Positions 28,424 through 41,952 of a DNA stretch of 64,000 nt are shown one piece after another. The notes below the pieces were generated by a model. It was not told the DNA's origin. It saw nothing but the letters and a program-made list of their open reading frames with translations, and searched no databases. The DNA comes from Arthrobacter sp. B3I4 (GTDB taxonomy: Bacteria > Actinomycetota > Actinomycetes > Actinomycetales > Micrococcaceae), in NCBI RefSeq assembly GCF_030816855.1, contig NZ_JAUSYK010000001.1, forward strand, positions 3,472,001-3,536,000. The letters run 5' to 3'. The translations under genes were made by a program, and so were the position numbers. Within the stretch, counting starts at the first letter, position 1; the number at the start of each line of letters is the position of its first letter.

Positions 28424-29272
28424 CTAGCCCAGCGGGTCGAGCGTGTCGGAGTCCCGCGCGACCATGTCCTCGCTGCGCTCCCACAGCTCGCGGGCAAGAC
28501 CGGCCTCGTAGGCCTGCTTGTTCGCCTTCGCGATTGCCCGCTTGGCGTAGTACGCGCCTGACGTCCAGTCCACGCCGGGGGTGCCGTCGGCCAGCCAGAC
28601 GAGCGTATCGGCGCCCTGGTCCGGAGTCAGCATGAAGCGCTTAAGGAATGATTTGTAAGCCAGGCGCATGGGACTCGTCGAGTCGGCCGCGAAGTTGGTG
28701 GCAACGCCGCCCGGGTGGAAGGCCGCCGTCGAGATTCCCGCAGCGTGATAGCGGTTGTGGAGTTCGGCGGTGAAGAGGATATTCGCCAGCTTCGCGTTGC
28801 CGTAGGCGCGGTTGGTGGAGTAGCTCTTCGCCGCGTCCAGGTCCTCGATGTCCAGCTTGGCGAAAATCGAGTTCGCGACGCTCGACGTGTTGATGACCTT
28901 GGCCTTGCTTGCTGTCAGTACATCCAGCAGTTCGGTCGTCAGCAGGAATGGCGCGAGGTGGTTGACCTGGAAGGTCTTCTCGTGGCCGTCCACAGTCAGC
29001 TCGCGGGCACGCATAATGCCGCCGGCGTTGTTCGCCAGAACATCGATCTGCGGGTACTTCTCCTTCAGCTGTGCGGCTAAGCGACGCACCTGCGCCAGTT
29101 CAGCGAAGTCGGCTACGAAGTAGTCAGCGCCAGTCTCTTTGGCGATCCGCTCCGTCTTCTCGGCCGAGCGACCGACGACGACGACGTGCTCCCCTCGTGC
29201 GGCAAAGGTCCGGGCCGCTGAGGCGCCGATCCCGTCGCTGGCACCGGTGATGACGATGGTCCGTGCAGTCAT
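28424..29272 (-). CDS. Short-chain dehydrogenase/reductase (retinol dehydrogenase/WW-oxidoreductase-like)
   Basis: 282 residues. Cofactor motif TGASDGIGASAARTFAARG at the N-terminus, LANNAGGIMRA, the catalytic Ser (VINTSSVAN) and YSTNRAYGNAKLANI carrying the Tyr-x3-Lys pair (YGNAK). The pattern with RAYGNAKLANILF is that of the extended SDR group including retinol-dehydrogenase-like proteins. Start ATG 29272 has GGGAGA upstream; further upstream in-frame sequence lacks coding character. Substrate unknown. Confidence 0.92.
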   Translation of the reverse strand: MTARTIVITGASDGIGASAARTFAARGEHVVVVGRSAEKTERIAKETGADYFVADFAELAQVRRLAAQLKEKYPQIDVLANNAGGIMRARELTVDGHEKTFQVNHLAPFLLTTELLDVLTASKAKVINTSSVANSIFAKLDIEDLDAAKSYSTNRAYGNAKLANILFTAELHNRYHAAGISTAAFHPGGVATNFAADSTSPMRLAYKSFLKRFMLTPDQGADTLVWLADGTPGVDWTSGAYYAKRAIAKANKQAYEAGLARELWERSEDMVARDSDTLDPLG

Positions 29273-29661
29273 GGGATCTCCCGGGGTAGAGGGTTCAATG
29301 CCTTCCAAGCGTAGCGAACCGGGCGCTGGCGTTCGCGCAGCGGCTGCAGTCGGAAGGAGACGCGAGGGGGGCCGCCGCCTTGCGAGGCAAGTAATTTGAA
29401 CGGTCGAACCGAGTGTAGGAAGTAAAAAGACCAGTAGCAGGCACTCCTGACGGGCGGAGATCCCGCTCATAGTCTGATCTGTATTAAGTGGTTTCGGGGG
29501 CCGCAAAAGTCTTTGATCATGGTCGCCTGCCGAACTGGACATGGAAGGACCATCGTGCAACTAGCCCTCGCAGCACCCAGTTATATGGGGCGGGCTCCGG
29601 TCACCAGAGCTCCACGGCATCGGCAGCGTCATATCGCTTCCCTGACCCGGGGCGTGGTGAC
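29273..29661 (+). other. Intergenic region between SDR and GH16 genes
   Basis: 389 bases between divergent genes. It should contain both promoters. An open frame from GTG 29488 leads into the GH16 gene but has no Shine-Dalgarno and no coding character before 29662. I see no RNA gene or clear hairpin. Confidence 0.5.
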
Positions 29662-30642
29662 GTGAAGGGCCGTTCACTGGCGTTGCTGTGCTGCCTCCTC
29701 CTTGCGGTCGGCTTGTCAGGGAGCGCAGCTCAGACTGCCTTCCCGATGCCGCAGCCGTCTTCCAGCTCCGAAGAGACAGGCCCAGAACCCGCCACAGCCG
29801 AAGCGCCGGATGTCGACACACCCGACGCCGACTCGCCGAATACCGACGTGAAAGTCGAGGCGCCTGCTCCCGATAGCGGCGCCGGCATGCCACCGGCAGC
29901 GCCTGCTCCCGACACCAACGTCGACAACCCTGCTGAAACTGAACCGCTGACTGTCACCCAGGTCCTGGGCGTGAACCAGCAGGTCCCCGTCGGCGTCCCC
30001 GGCTCTTGGCATCTGGTTTTCGACGACGAATTCGACACCCTGAACACAGCGGTTTGGACTCCGTACTGGTTCAACGACTGCAACCCCAAATCCCTGAAGA
30101 ACAACGTCAAGACCTGTTCCAGCAATGTCAGAGTCGCTAATGGCGAAGCGGTTCTTCAGCTCAGCGACGATGAGTCCGGCGCCCTCCTCTCTACCAACCC
30201 CAAGGACGGAGCACCCGGTCACACGGGTTTTGAGTTCACCGAAGGCTACGTCGAGGCGCGGATCTACTTCTCGGGATCCTGCGGCGCCGGCATTCACAAC
30301 TGGGCGGCCTGGTGGACAGTGGGGCAGCAGTTTCCCCGCACCGGAGAAATCGACATAGCAGAACCACTCGCCGGCGATATGTGGAGCGTTTACCACTCAG
30401 GGGCAGGGAAGAAGAGCCGCCTGGTCCCCGGATGCTGGGCCGGTGGCTACCATACGTACGGTTTGCACCGGAAAGCCGGACAAAACGACATCTACTACGA
30501 CGGCATTCTCGTCCACTCCTACGCCAGCAAAGACGGCAACAGCCCCCACTACCTGCTCCTTAATGTGGGCAACTGGTCCGGCCCCCGGATCCTCGGCGAT
30601 GCGGGCAACATGCGGGTGGACTACGTCCGGGTCTGGAAGTAG
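29662..30642 (+). CDS. Secreted glycoside hydrolase family 16 protein
   Basis: 326 residues. A signal peptide (VKGRSLALLCCLLLAVGLSG) precedes an acidic Pro/Ser/Thr-rich linker of about 70 residues and the GH16 beta-sandwich: WHLVFDDEFDTLNTAVWTPYWF, the catalytic motif GEIDIAEP (E-x-D-x-x-E), and the closing NMRVDYVRVWK. GH16 enzymes cleave beta-1,3/1,4-glucans or galactans; the exact polymer cannot be assigned. GTG 29662 is chosen because the signal peptide starts there; the ribosome binding site is weak. Confidence 0.88.
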   Translation: MKGRSLALLCCLLLAVGLSGSAAQTAFPMPQPSSSSEETGPEPATAEAPDVDTPDADSPNTDVKVEAPAPDSGAGMPPAAPAPDTNVDNPAETEPLTVTQVLGVNQQVPVGVPGSWHLVFDDEFDTLNTAVWTPYWFNDCNPKSLKNNVKTCSSNVRVANGEAVLQLSDDESGALLSTNPKDGAPGHTGFEFTEGYVEARIYFSGSCGAGIHNWAAWWTVGQQFPRTGEIDIAEPLAGDMWSVYHSGAGKKSRLVPGCWAGGYHTYGLHRKAGQNDIYYDGILVHSYASKDGNSPHYLLLNVGNWSGPRILGDAGNMRVDYVRVWK

Positions 30643-30667
30643 CCGGCAGTTCCCGCTTCACCCCCAA

Positions 30668-30753
30668 CGCTCCCTCAGCTCCGGCGGCTTTCTTCCCGAC
30701 GTTCCCTCAGCTCCGGCAGCCTTCTTCCCGACGTTCCCTCAGCTCCGGCAACC
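30668..30753 (+). repeat. 32-base tandem repeat, 2.7 copies
   Basis: Units begin at 30668, 30700 and 30732, each starting CGYTCCCTCAGCTCCGGC; the third is cut after 22 bases. The first two differ at only three positions. It sits between the GH16 stop and the rRNA terminator. Confidence 0.9.
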
Positions 30754-30770
30754 TCCACGGTTAAATAGCT

Positions 30771-30796
30771 CAGGCCCCGACGTGTGTCGGGGCCTG
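30771..30796 (-). terminator. Terminator of the rRNA operon
   Basis: CAGGCCCCGAC at 30771-30781 and GTCGGGGCCTG at 30786-30796 form an 11-base stem with a four-base loop, followed on the minus strand by AGCTATTTAA. It lies just past the 5S rRNA. Confidence 0.85.
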
Positions 30797-30808
30797 GCTG
30801 TAATGGTT

Positions 30809-30927
30809 GTCCGGCGGTGTCCTACTCTCCCACACCCTCCCGGGTGCAGTACCATCGGCGCTGTGGGTCTTAGCTTCCGGGTTCGGAATGGGACCGGGCG
30901 TTTCCCCCACGCTATGACCGCCGTAAC
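30809..30927 (-). rRNA. rrf: 5S ribosomal RNA
   Basis: On the minus strand it starts GTTACGGCGGTCATAGCG and contains AACGCCCGGTCCCATTCCG and GGTACTGCACCCGGGAGG, ending ACACCGCCGG. Length about 119 bases. Ends are approximate by a few bases. Confidence 0.95.
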
Positions 30928-31060
30928 CCTGTGTCCGCACCCCTGGTGGCCGGCCCTGGCGGGCGGTTTTCCCTGGGTGGGAAATCTTATGGTTACAACA
31001 TGTGGTGTTGTATTCAGTTGTTTTGGTTCGTCAAGCAACGTTCCCGTGGGTTTGGGTTTG

Positions 31061-31092
31061 TTGTTTGGGAACCACATAGTGGACGCAAGCAG
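31061..31092 (-). ncRNA. 3' strand of pre-23S processing stem
   Basis: The spacer sequence at 31061-31089 is complementary to the 16S-23S spacer at 34404-34432: of 29 positions 26 are Watson-Crick, two are G-U and one is A-C in the transcript. This is the expected RNase III target enclosing 23S rRNA. Confidence 0.75.
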
Positions 31093-31154
31093 TCTTGTCT
31101 CTTTCCCCCTCCTTCGTGGTGTGAACGTCTTTTGAATCCGTTCACGAAGGTGGG

Positions 31155-36364
<5,210 letters not shown>

Positions 36365-36516
36365 AAGAACAGACACAACCAAAGAACCACGGGAAAACGC
36401 GGAACCAGACTGCACAAAATTTGAAACCAGCTGTAAAAACCATGCCATCCACGGGATGGACAACACAGCCAAAACAACCAATCAATAAAACAATTGGTAT
36501 CAACAAACTTGGCACA

Positions 36517-36527
36517 CTATTGAGTTC
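36517..36527 (-). promoter_or_regulatory. BoxC/NusA-binding site of the rRNA leader
   Basis: The minus strand reads GAACTCAATAG, identical to the RNA element bound by Mycobacterium tuberculosis NusA, within TTGTTTGAGAACTCAATAGT. This marks the antitermination region of the operon. Confidence 0.8.
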
Positions 36528-36593
36528 TCAAACAACAGACACACCCGGCACCACCACAACCTCAGCCGTGGATCGCTCCGGAGCAACTTTTCA

Positions 36594-36622
36594 AACTTAC
36601 CCGAGTCCGAACCGCTTTGCAA
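36594..36622 (-). promoter_or_regulatory. Predicted rRNA promoter
   Basis: Minus-strand TTGCAA (36617-36622), 17-base spacer, TAAGTT (36594-36599). Transcription would start about 225 bases upstream of 16S rRNA and include the NusA site. Confidence 0.7.
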
Positions 36623-36909
36623 ACCGGCGTATTCGCCGAATTCCAAAGCATCGAAAGGGTCCCCACCCAAAAACCGGCGCAGAAATCCGCACCATTTTCA
36701 GGCCATTCAAAGAGGGGGTCGGTCGCTATCTTTCCGCTTCAGCGGCGGCGACTCGAACAACTTTACACACGAACCCCCGCCCACACAAATCGGCCCGGCA
36801 GGGGGCTCCGGGCTCCAAATTCCCCGAAGCGGCGCGGACCTGGGCCGCTCCGACGGCCGCCACCGGGCGGGGCGGCCGTCGTTTGGCTGCTATGAAGTAG
36901 GTCACTGGC

Positions 36910-37308
36910 TTAGGCCTCGCCAGACCTGGAGGTGGTGGAGCCCTCCCCCGCTTTCTCCTGTCTCTCCTCCGGATCCTCCCCAGCTGCAGCAGTCGGGGCA
37001 GCGAACAGGCCGATCAGCCCATCGATTTCCCGGCTTGCTACGGCGGGGTGCCGGAAGTGCTGGTGCGGCTCAAGGGCGTAACGCGTACGCCGGCCTTCGT
37101 GCCTACGGTGCAGGTAGCCTCCGTCTTCTAGGTCCTTAAGGATCTGGAGGACGGAGCGTGGCGTGATCCCGACCCGGGCAGCGAGATCAGCAACCCGGGC
37201 TTCCGGGTCTGCCGCCACTGCCAGCAAGACGTGCCCGTGGTTCGTAAGGAACGTCCAGGACGGGCCGGCCGTCCCGGCTGCGCCGGCAGCCGGGACGGCA
37301 CTCGTCAT
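36910..37308 (-). CDS. Winged-helix transcriptional regulator coupled to terC
   Basis: 132 residues. A winged-helix fold is visible: WTFLTNHGHVLLAVAADPEARVADLAARVGITPRSVLQILKDLEDGGYLHRRHEGRRTRYALEP, with the recognition helix around RSVLQILKDLED and the wing RRHEGRRTRY. A Glu/Ala-rich tail follows. It resembles short MarR/ArsR-like regulators. ATG 37308 overlaps the terC stop as ATGA, so its translation depends on terC translation and it falls under the same riboswitch. Target genes and ligand are unknown. Confidence 0.82.
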   Translation of the reverse strand: MTSAVPAAGAAGTAGPSWTFLTNHGHVLLAVAADPEARVADLAARVGITPRSVLQILKDLEDGGYLHRRHEGRRTRYALEPHQHFRHPAVASREIDGLIGLFAAPTAAAGEDPEERQEKAGEGSTTSRSGEA

Positions 37309-38552
37309 GCGCTGCCGCCTCTGGTCGGTGCGTGCGGGTCGGCGCTCATCGTGTGAGGGTCGACGTCGGCGGTCACCGGGGCGTGGCGATCGACGTCGGA
37401 TTTCGCAGCGGCGTCCTGGGCGCCCTCCGTCTGCCTCGCTCCCGCCGCAGCCCGGGCGCCCGCCCCACCGGTGTGATGGTCGCCCGCCTGGGCGCCCTCC
37501 GCAGCGCCCTCCGCAGCCGCCGCCGTCGTAGTCGCCTCCGCATGGCGCCCGCGCCGCCACAGCGGTTCCAGCTCAGCGAGTTCCGCCGGTGACGCGGTGC
37601 CGAATGGTGCGTGCGCCGGCGCTACAGAAGCCTTGCGCTCCTGGCCCCGGGTGGCCCAGAGGCTCGCGCCGATCGACACGCCTAGGATGGTGGCGATGAC
37701 GGCCAGGGACAGCGGGGTGGGGATGTAGAAGATATCGATCTTGAGGGCCATCTTGATGCCGACCCAGACCAGGACCAGGGCCAGGCCGACCTTGAGGTAG
37801 ATGAACCGGTGCATCAGGTCGGCCAGCAGGAAGTACATGGCCCGGAGCCCCAGGATCGCGAAGGCGTTGGCGGTGAAGACCAGGAACACCTCGTCGGTGA
37901 CGGCGAAGATGGCCGGGATGGAGTCGACGGCGAAAATGATGTCGGTGACCTCAACCAGCACCAGGACGGCCAGCAGCGGGGTCGCCAGCACCAGACCGTT
38001 CTTGCGGATCATGAACTTCTGTCCGTGGAACTTGTCGGTCATCGGCACGTACCGGCGGAAGAGCTTGAGCGCCCGCGACTTTTCCGGGTCGGGGTGCTCG
38101 TTGCGCTGGCGGATCATCTTGTAGCCGGTGAAGAGCAGGAACGCCGCGAAGAGGTAAAGCACCCACCCGGCGCTGGCGATGATGGCGGAGCCCGCGGCGA
38201 TGAAGATGCCGCGGAAGACCAACGCGCCGAGGACGCCGAAGAACAGCACGCGGTGCTGGTACTCGCGGGGTACGCCAAAGTACGTGAAGATGATCGCCCA
38301 AATGAACACGTTGTCCACGGCCAGGGACTTTTCGATCAGGTAGCCGGCAAAGTACTGCTGGCCGAATTCGGACCCATACAGCTGCCAGACAACGACGCCG
38401 AAGCCGACGCCGAACGCGACCCAGACGGCCGACCACAGCGCGGCTTCGCGGACGCCGATTACGTGGGCTTTGCGGTGTGCGAACAGGTCCACGGCAAGCA
38501 TGAGGACGATCACACCAATGACGGCCAACCAGGCCCAAAGAGGAACATGCAT
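37305..38552 (-). CDS. TerC/Alx family integral membrane protein
   Basis: 415 residues. The first ~310 contain about nine membrane helices with family signatures: SLAVDNVFIWAIIFTYFGVP, LVEVTDIIFAVDSIPAIFAVT and NAFAILGLRAMYFLL, with acidic residues in helices typical of TerC and Alx. Alx/MntX-type members export Mn2+. The last ~100 residues are a hydrophilic Ala/Gly/His/Glu-rich tail, unusually long for the family and with many His and Asp that could bind metal. ATG 38552 is preferred because family members start near the first helix; TTG 38585 is the other option. A manganese riboswitch precedes it. Confidence 0.92.
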   Translation of the reverse strand: MHVPLWAWLAVIGVIVLMLAVDLFAHRKAHVIGVREAALWSAVWVAFGVGFGVVVWQLYGSEFGQQYFAGYLIEKSLAVDNVFIWAIIFTYFGVPREYQHRVLFFGVLGALVFRGIFIAAGSAIIASAGWVLYLFAAFLLFTGYKMIRQRNEHPDPEKSRALKLFRRYVPMTDKFHGQKFMIRKNGLVLATPLLAVLVLVEVTDIIFAVDSIPAIFAVTDEVFLVFTANAFAILGLRAMYFLLADLMHRFIYLKVGLALVLVWVGIKMALKIDIFYIPTPLSLAVIATILGVSIGASLWATRGQERKASVAPAHAPFGTASPAELAELEPLWRRGRHAEATTTAAAAEGAAEGAQAGDHHTGGAGARAAAGARQTEGAQDAAAKSDVDRHAPVTADVDPHTMSADPHAPTRGGSA

Positions 38553-38585
38553 GAGGAGCACTCGCTTCCAGTCAGTCAATACCAA

Positions 38586-38683
38586 CTGGAGGTCTCTCCC
38601 GGCCGCATAGGGCCTGTCCCGCCGGACCGCTCAGGGGCGGCCGTACTGACGACGGAACATTTCCGGGGATACTCCCCTCCACG
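38586..38683 (-). promoter_or_regulatory. yybP-ykoY manganese riboswitch upstream of terC
   Basis: On the minus strand GGAGGGGAGTATCCCC opens the element, GTCGTCAGTACGG lies in the middle and GGGAGAGACCTCC closes it; GGAGG pairs with CCTCC as P1. These match the conserved blocks of the yybP-ykoY aptamer (GGGGAGTA, GTCGTCAAT-CG, AGACC). The family binds Mn2+ and often controls TerC/Alx or MntP exporters. It ends about 35 bases before the terC ATG. Confidence 0.85.
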
Positions 38684-38684
38684 T

Positions 38685-38710
38685 AATAAGTGAAGCACAT
38701 TTCACCTATT
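38685..38710. promoter_or_regulatory. Palindromic operator-like site in the terC/glycosyltransferase divergent region
   Basis: AATAAGTGAA at 38685-38694 and TTCACCTATT at 38701-38710 form ten-base arms with one mismatch and a six-base spacer. It sits directly upstream of the Mn riboswitch, where the terC promoter should be. Confidence 0.6.
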
Positions 38711-38847
38711 GGCGGCAAGGGGTGGCCGCCGCAAGGAGCCGCCCCTGGCACCGTTCGCGTCTCGCCTACACGCTATCCGGGCGAAGGTGTGAGGACTAAA
38801 ATTTTGCTACCAGTCGGCACGAAGCGGCGCGGTTGAAGGAGGCCACG

Positions 38848-39975
38848 ATGTCGGATTTCCTTTTCGCAACACTGGACGCCGGCGGCAACCTTCCGCCGGC
38901 ACTGGGCATCGGCCGGGAGCTGCTAAGGCAGGGCCACCGGGTCCGTTTCCTTGGCCACGCCCAGCAGGCGGCGGCCGTGGAGTCAGCCGGTGCGGAGTTC
39001 ATTCCCTACCGGCACGCAGCCCCGCTCTCCCCTGCCGTTTCCGCACCGGCGCACCGGCAGTTTGCGGCCATGCTGAACGTGTTCGGCGACCCGGGCATCG
39101 GACGGGACCTTCTGGAGGAGGCGCGGCGCGAACCACCCGACGTCGCCGTCGTCGATTGCTTGCTCATGGGCGCAATCGATGCGGCAGCCAAGGCCGGCCT
39201 GCCGCACGTGGTGCTGGTCCACAGCTTCTTCGCGTTCTTCGACGGGCCGTTCCGGCGGGGCCCGATGGGCGCCGCTCTCGCGTTCAAGAAACTGCCTCCC
39301 CGGCGGGCGATAGGGCACGCGGAGCGGGTGCTGGTCTGCGCGGACCCGCTGCTGGATCCGGCCGGCCGTGCGCCCGGTGGACCTGGAGAAAGGGTGGTCT
39401 GGTCCGGCGCTGTCGTCGATGAGGTCACCTCCGGGAACACCGGAACACGGCGCGCCGGGCGCCCGCGGGTCCTGGCGAGCTTGAGCACGACGGCGTTCCC
39501 CGGGCAGCAACAGGTGCTGCAGAAGATTCTCGACGCCGCATCGGTGTTGACAGTGGATCTCGTGATGACGACCGGGCCCGCGGTGGATCCCGCCAGCCTC
39601 TCCGCGCCCGCGAACGCCACGGTGCACCGCTACATCGAGCACACGGAGATCATGCCTGACTGCGACGCTGTGATCGGGCACGGCGGCCACGCCACCGCTA
39701 TGCGCGCGCTGGCGCACGGGCTGCCGATGATGATCCTGCCGATGCACCCCCTGATGGACCAGCCGCTGGTCGGCAAGGTCATACGTGATGCCGGGGCCGG
39801 GGTGCTCCTCAGCCGCAAGTCGTCGCCCGGGGAAATCGGCAACAAACTTTCGGAGCTCCTCGACTCGGAAAGCTGCGCGAGAGCAGCGGCGGAGATCGGC
39901 ACCCGCCTGCGCAACAGCGCCGGCGCCCGGAGCGGCGCGCAGGTTCTGGCCGACGTTGCCGGCAGGTCCCGCTAA
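38848..39975 (+). CDS. GT1-family glycosyltransferase (MGT/UGT-like)
   Basis: 375 residues, cytoplasmic, GT-B fold. The N-terminus has the acceptor-domain start FLFATLDAGGNLPPALGIGREL and the C-terminal half has the nucleotide-sugar signature around IEHTEIMPDCDAVIGHGGHATAMRALAHGLPMMILPM. These enzymes transfer sugars to lipophilic acceptors such as macrolides, flavonoids or glycolipids. GAAGGAGG at 38835-38842 supports ATG 38848. The stop codon lies inside imperfect tandem repeats. Monocistronic as far as can be seen. Confidence 0.9.
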   Translation: MSDFLFATLDAGGNLPPALGIGRELLRQGHRVRFLGHAQQAAAVESAGAEFIPYRHAAPLSPAVSAPAHRQFAAMLNVFGDPGIGRDLLEEARREPPDVAVVDCLLMGAIDAAAKAGLPHVVLVHSFFAFFDGPFRRGPMGAALAFKKLPPRRAIGHAERVLVCADPLLDPAGRAPGGPGERVVWSGAVVDEVTSGNTGTRRAGRPRVLASLSTTAFPGQQQVLQKILDAASVLTVDLVMTTGPAVDPASLSAPANATVHRYIEHTEIMPDCDAVIGHGGHATAMRALAHGLPMMILPMHPLMDQPLVGKVIRDAGAGVLLSRKSSPGEIGNKLSELLDSESCARAAAEIGTRLRNSAGARSGAQVLADVAGRSR

Positions 39976-40018
39976 ACAGCAGGTTCCGCTAACAGCAGGT
40001 CCGGCTGAACAACATGTC
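39960..40018 (+). repeat. Imperfect short tandem repeats over the glycosyltransferase stop codon
   Basis: Three to four copies of a 16-19-base unit like CAGGTCCCGCTAAACAG begin inside the last codons of the gene and continue past the stop. Confidence 0.7.
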
Positions 40019-40053
40019 CCGCTTTAGCAGCAAGGCCTGTTGCCCCTTCCCCG

Positions 40054-40083
40054 TTGCGCCCCCTCCCCCGCCGGGACTAGGGT
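40054..40083 (+). promoter_or_regulatory. Predicted promoter of the YghA-like SDR
   Basis: TTGCGC at 40054-40059, 18-base spacer, TAGGGT at 40078-40083. The -10 sequence and the adjoining CTAGGGTG are the same as at katE. Confidence 0.6.
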
Positions 40084-40087
40084 GAAT

Positions 40088-40103
40088 ACTAAGCATGCTT
40101 AGC
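40088..40103 (+). promoter_or_regulatory. Palindromic operator-like site at the SDR promoter
   Basis: ACTAAGCATGCTTAGC; its core CTAAGCATGCTTAG is a perfect 14-base palindrome. It lies four bases past TAGGGT, the same arrangement as at katE. Confidence 0.65.
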
Positions 40104-40205
40104 GTGTTGGACGATCCACCCGCCGCCGGCCCCCGATTGTTTTGAACAGGCCATCCCTGTGCAGGAGGAAAGCCCGGGCCGAACGCAACCATCCGGAGGA
40201 GAACC

Positions 40206-41099
40206 ATGACTGACCAGTACACGTTCAGGAACCCCGTCACCGCCTACGAGCAGATCGAACCGCCCGAGCAGAGCCAGCCGGAACCCGGCCTGGACGCCAA
40301 GATGACACCCAAAGCGGACCTCGGCGAGGACAGCTACCGCGGCACCGGCCGGCTCGAGGGCCGCAAGGCGCTTATCACCGGCGCGGACTCCGGGATCGGC
40401 GCCGCAACGGCGATCGCGTTCGCCCGGGAGGGTGCCGACGTCGTGATGTCCTACCTGCCGGAGGAGGAAGAGGATGCCACCCGGATCGCCAACCTGATCG
40501 AGAAGGCGGGCCGCAAAGCCGTCAAGGTCCCCGGCGATCTCAAGGATTCGGCCATGTGCCGTGAGCTCGTGGAGACCGCGGTGCGCGAACTCGGCGGCCT
40601 CGACATCTTGGTCAACAATGCCGGCAAACAGGTCGCGCAGAAGGCCCTCGCCGACATTGAGGACGTCCAGTTCGACCACACGTACAAGACCAACGTCTAC
40701 GCGATGTTTTGGCTGACCAAGGAAGCCCTGCCGCACCTGCCGGCCGGGTCCGCGATCATCAACACCACCTCCATCCAGGCGTACAGCCCGTCGGAGACGC
40801 TGGTGGATTACGCCTCCACCAAGGGCGCGATCAACAACTTCACCAAGGGTCTGGCCCAGCAGTTGGCCCCCAAGGGCATCCGCGTCAACGCAGTGGCCCC
40901 CGGCCCGATCTGGACCCCGCTGCAGCCCAGCGGCGGCCAGCCCACCGAGGACCTGCCGGAGTTCGGCAAGGAAACCCCGCTGGGCCGCGCCGGGCAGCCG
41001 GCCGAACTCGCCCCGGCGTACGTGTTCCTCGCGTCGTCCGAGTCCAGCTACGTAATTGGCGAGACGCTGAACGTCAACGGCGGCATGCCGACGCCGTAA
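40206..41099 (+). CDS. SDR oxidoreductase, YghA / general stress protein 39-like
   Basis: 297 residues. The extended N-terminus ([21 protein letters not shown]) is characteristic of the YghA/YdaD group. SDR elements: [18 protein letters not shown] (NADP loop), [34 protein letters not shown] with Ser, Tyr and Lys, and [16 protein letters not shown]. In Bacillus the relative YdaD belongs to the general stress regulon. GGAGGAGAACC precedes ATG 40206. The promoter shares a palindrome with katE, suggesting co-regulation. Confidence 0.94.
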   Translation: MTDQYTFRNPVTAYEQIEPPEQSQPEPGLDAKMTPKADLGEDSYRGTGRLEGRKALITGADSGIGAATAIAFAREGADVVMSYLPEEEEDATRIANLIEKAGRKAVKVPGDLKDSAMCRELVETAVRELGGLDILVNNAGKQVAQKALADIEDVQFDHTYKTNVYAMFWLTKEALPHLPAGSAIINTTSIQAYSPSETLVDYASTKGAINNFTKGLAQQLAPKGIRVNAVAPGPIWTPLQPSGGQPTEDLPEFGKETPLGRAGQPAELAPAYVFLASSESSYVIGETLNVNGGMPTP

Positions 41100-41122
41100 C
41101 GCGCCAGCGTTCGTGCACCCAG

Positions 41123-41152
41123 TGGCCCCTTCCGATTATCCGGGAGGGGCCA
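41123..41152 (+). terminator. Hairpin after the YghA-like SDR
   Basis: TGGCCCCTTCC at 41123-41133 pairs with GGGAGGGGCCA at 41142-41152, allowing one G-T pair. No T-run follows. Confidence 0.5.
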
Positions 41153-41272
41153 TCGACATCTTCGGGCAAGCTGGTGAGGACGACGACGGCGCTGCCGCGA
41201 CATCCCTGCTGCGATAGGCTCGCTCCGGACCTGAACGGGCATCGACTTCAAGTGTAAGAGGCGGGAATTTCC

Positions 41273-41860
41273 TTGGACCTACTCAGCGGCATGAGCCGCG
41301 ACCAACTGCGCCTCTTTGCCTGGGTGGCAGCCGCCGTCTTCGCGGTTGCAGCCGGCCTCTGGCGTCCGCGGCGGCTTCACTGGACTGCGCTGGGTTCCGT
41401 CCTGCTCTTCGCCGCGATCAACACCGCTGCCGGCATTTACGTCCTGAACCATTTCACTGACCCGCGCTGGTCTGTGGGGGCTCAACCGCCGCTGAGCACA
41501 CCGTCGCTTGCCGGGACGCCAATCGTCGGGAAGTACCTGGGTCCCCTGGATTCGGCTCTGAGCGGGGTGGTCGGCGGAGTGAACGACTTCTTCGCGTTCC
41601 AGCACGCGCTTCCCATAGCCCTGGACTTCCTTACCGTGTCCGGGTGGGCCCTGCTGGTGTCATTCCCGCTGGCCGTGCTCGCCGCCGGCATCAATTTCGC
41701 CATGGCCAGGCGCCGGGCGGCCGCGTTCGACAAATACCGGGCCACGGTTGACCAGTTGCAGGTGGAGCTTGAGCAGATCAAGCGGCAACTCTCAACGCGG
41801 AATTCCGTCGCCCCGGCGCTCCCGGTGGAACACGGGTCCACCGAGGTGCGGCGGGGCTGA
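41273..41860 (+). CDS. Membrane protein with C-terminal coiled coil, unknown function
   Basis: 195 residues. Three hydrophobic segments (LRLFAWVAAAVFAVAAGLW, ALGSVLLFAAINTAAGIYVL, GWALLVSFPLAVLAAGINFAMA) and a C-terminal coiled coil (YRATVDQLQVELEQIKRQL). No known motif. TTG 41273 is supported by GGCGGGAA six bases upstream; ATG 41291 has no ribosome binding site. I do not recognise a family. Confidence 0.7.
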   Translation: MDLLSGMSRDQLRLFAWVAAAVFAVAAGLWRPRRLHWTALGSVLLFAAINTAAGIYVLNHFTDPRWSVGAQPPLSTPSLAGTPIVGKYLGPLDSALSGVVGGVNDFFAFQHALPIALDFLTVSGWALLVSFPLAVLAAGINFAMARRRAAAFDKYRATVDQLQVELEQIKRQLSTRNSVAPALPVEHGSTEVRRG

Positions 41861-41952
41861 CGCCCGGACTCCCACGCCGAAGACTACAGCTGGACTCTGG
41901 GCGTGCTTCCGGCGGCCGATTGACGGCCCGGCTTCATACGGCGTCAATTTCC

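Larger units (their letters stand above)
36365..36909 (-). other. rRNA operon leader and upstream control region
   Basis: 545 bases before the 16S gene. It holds the NusA site at 36517-36527, the promoter at 36594-36622 and an AT-richer upstream stretch that may carry extra promoters. No protein gene is supported. Confidence 0.8.
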
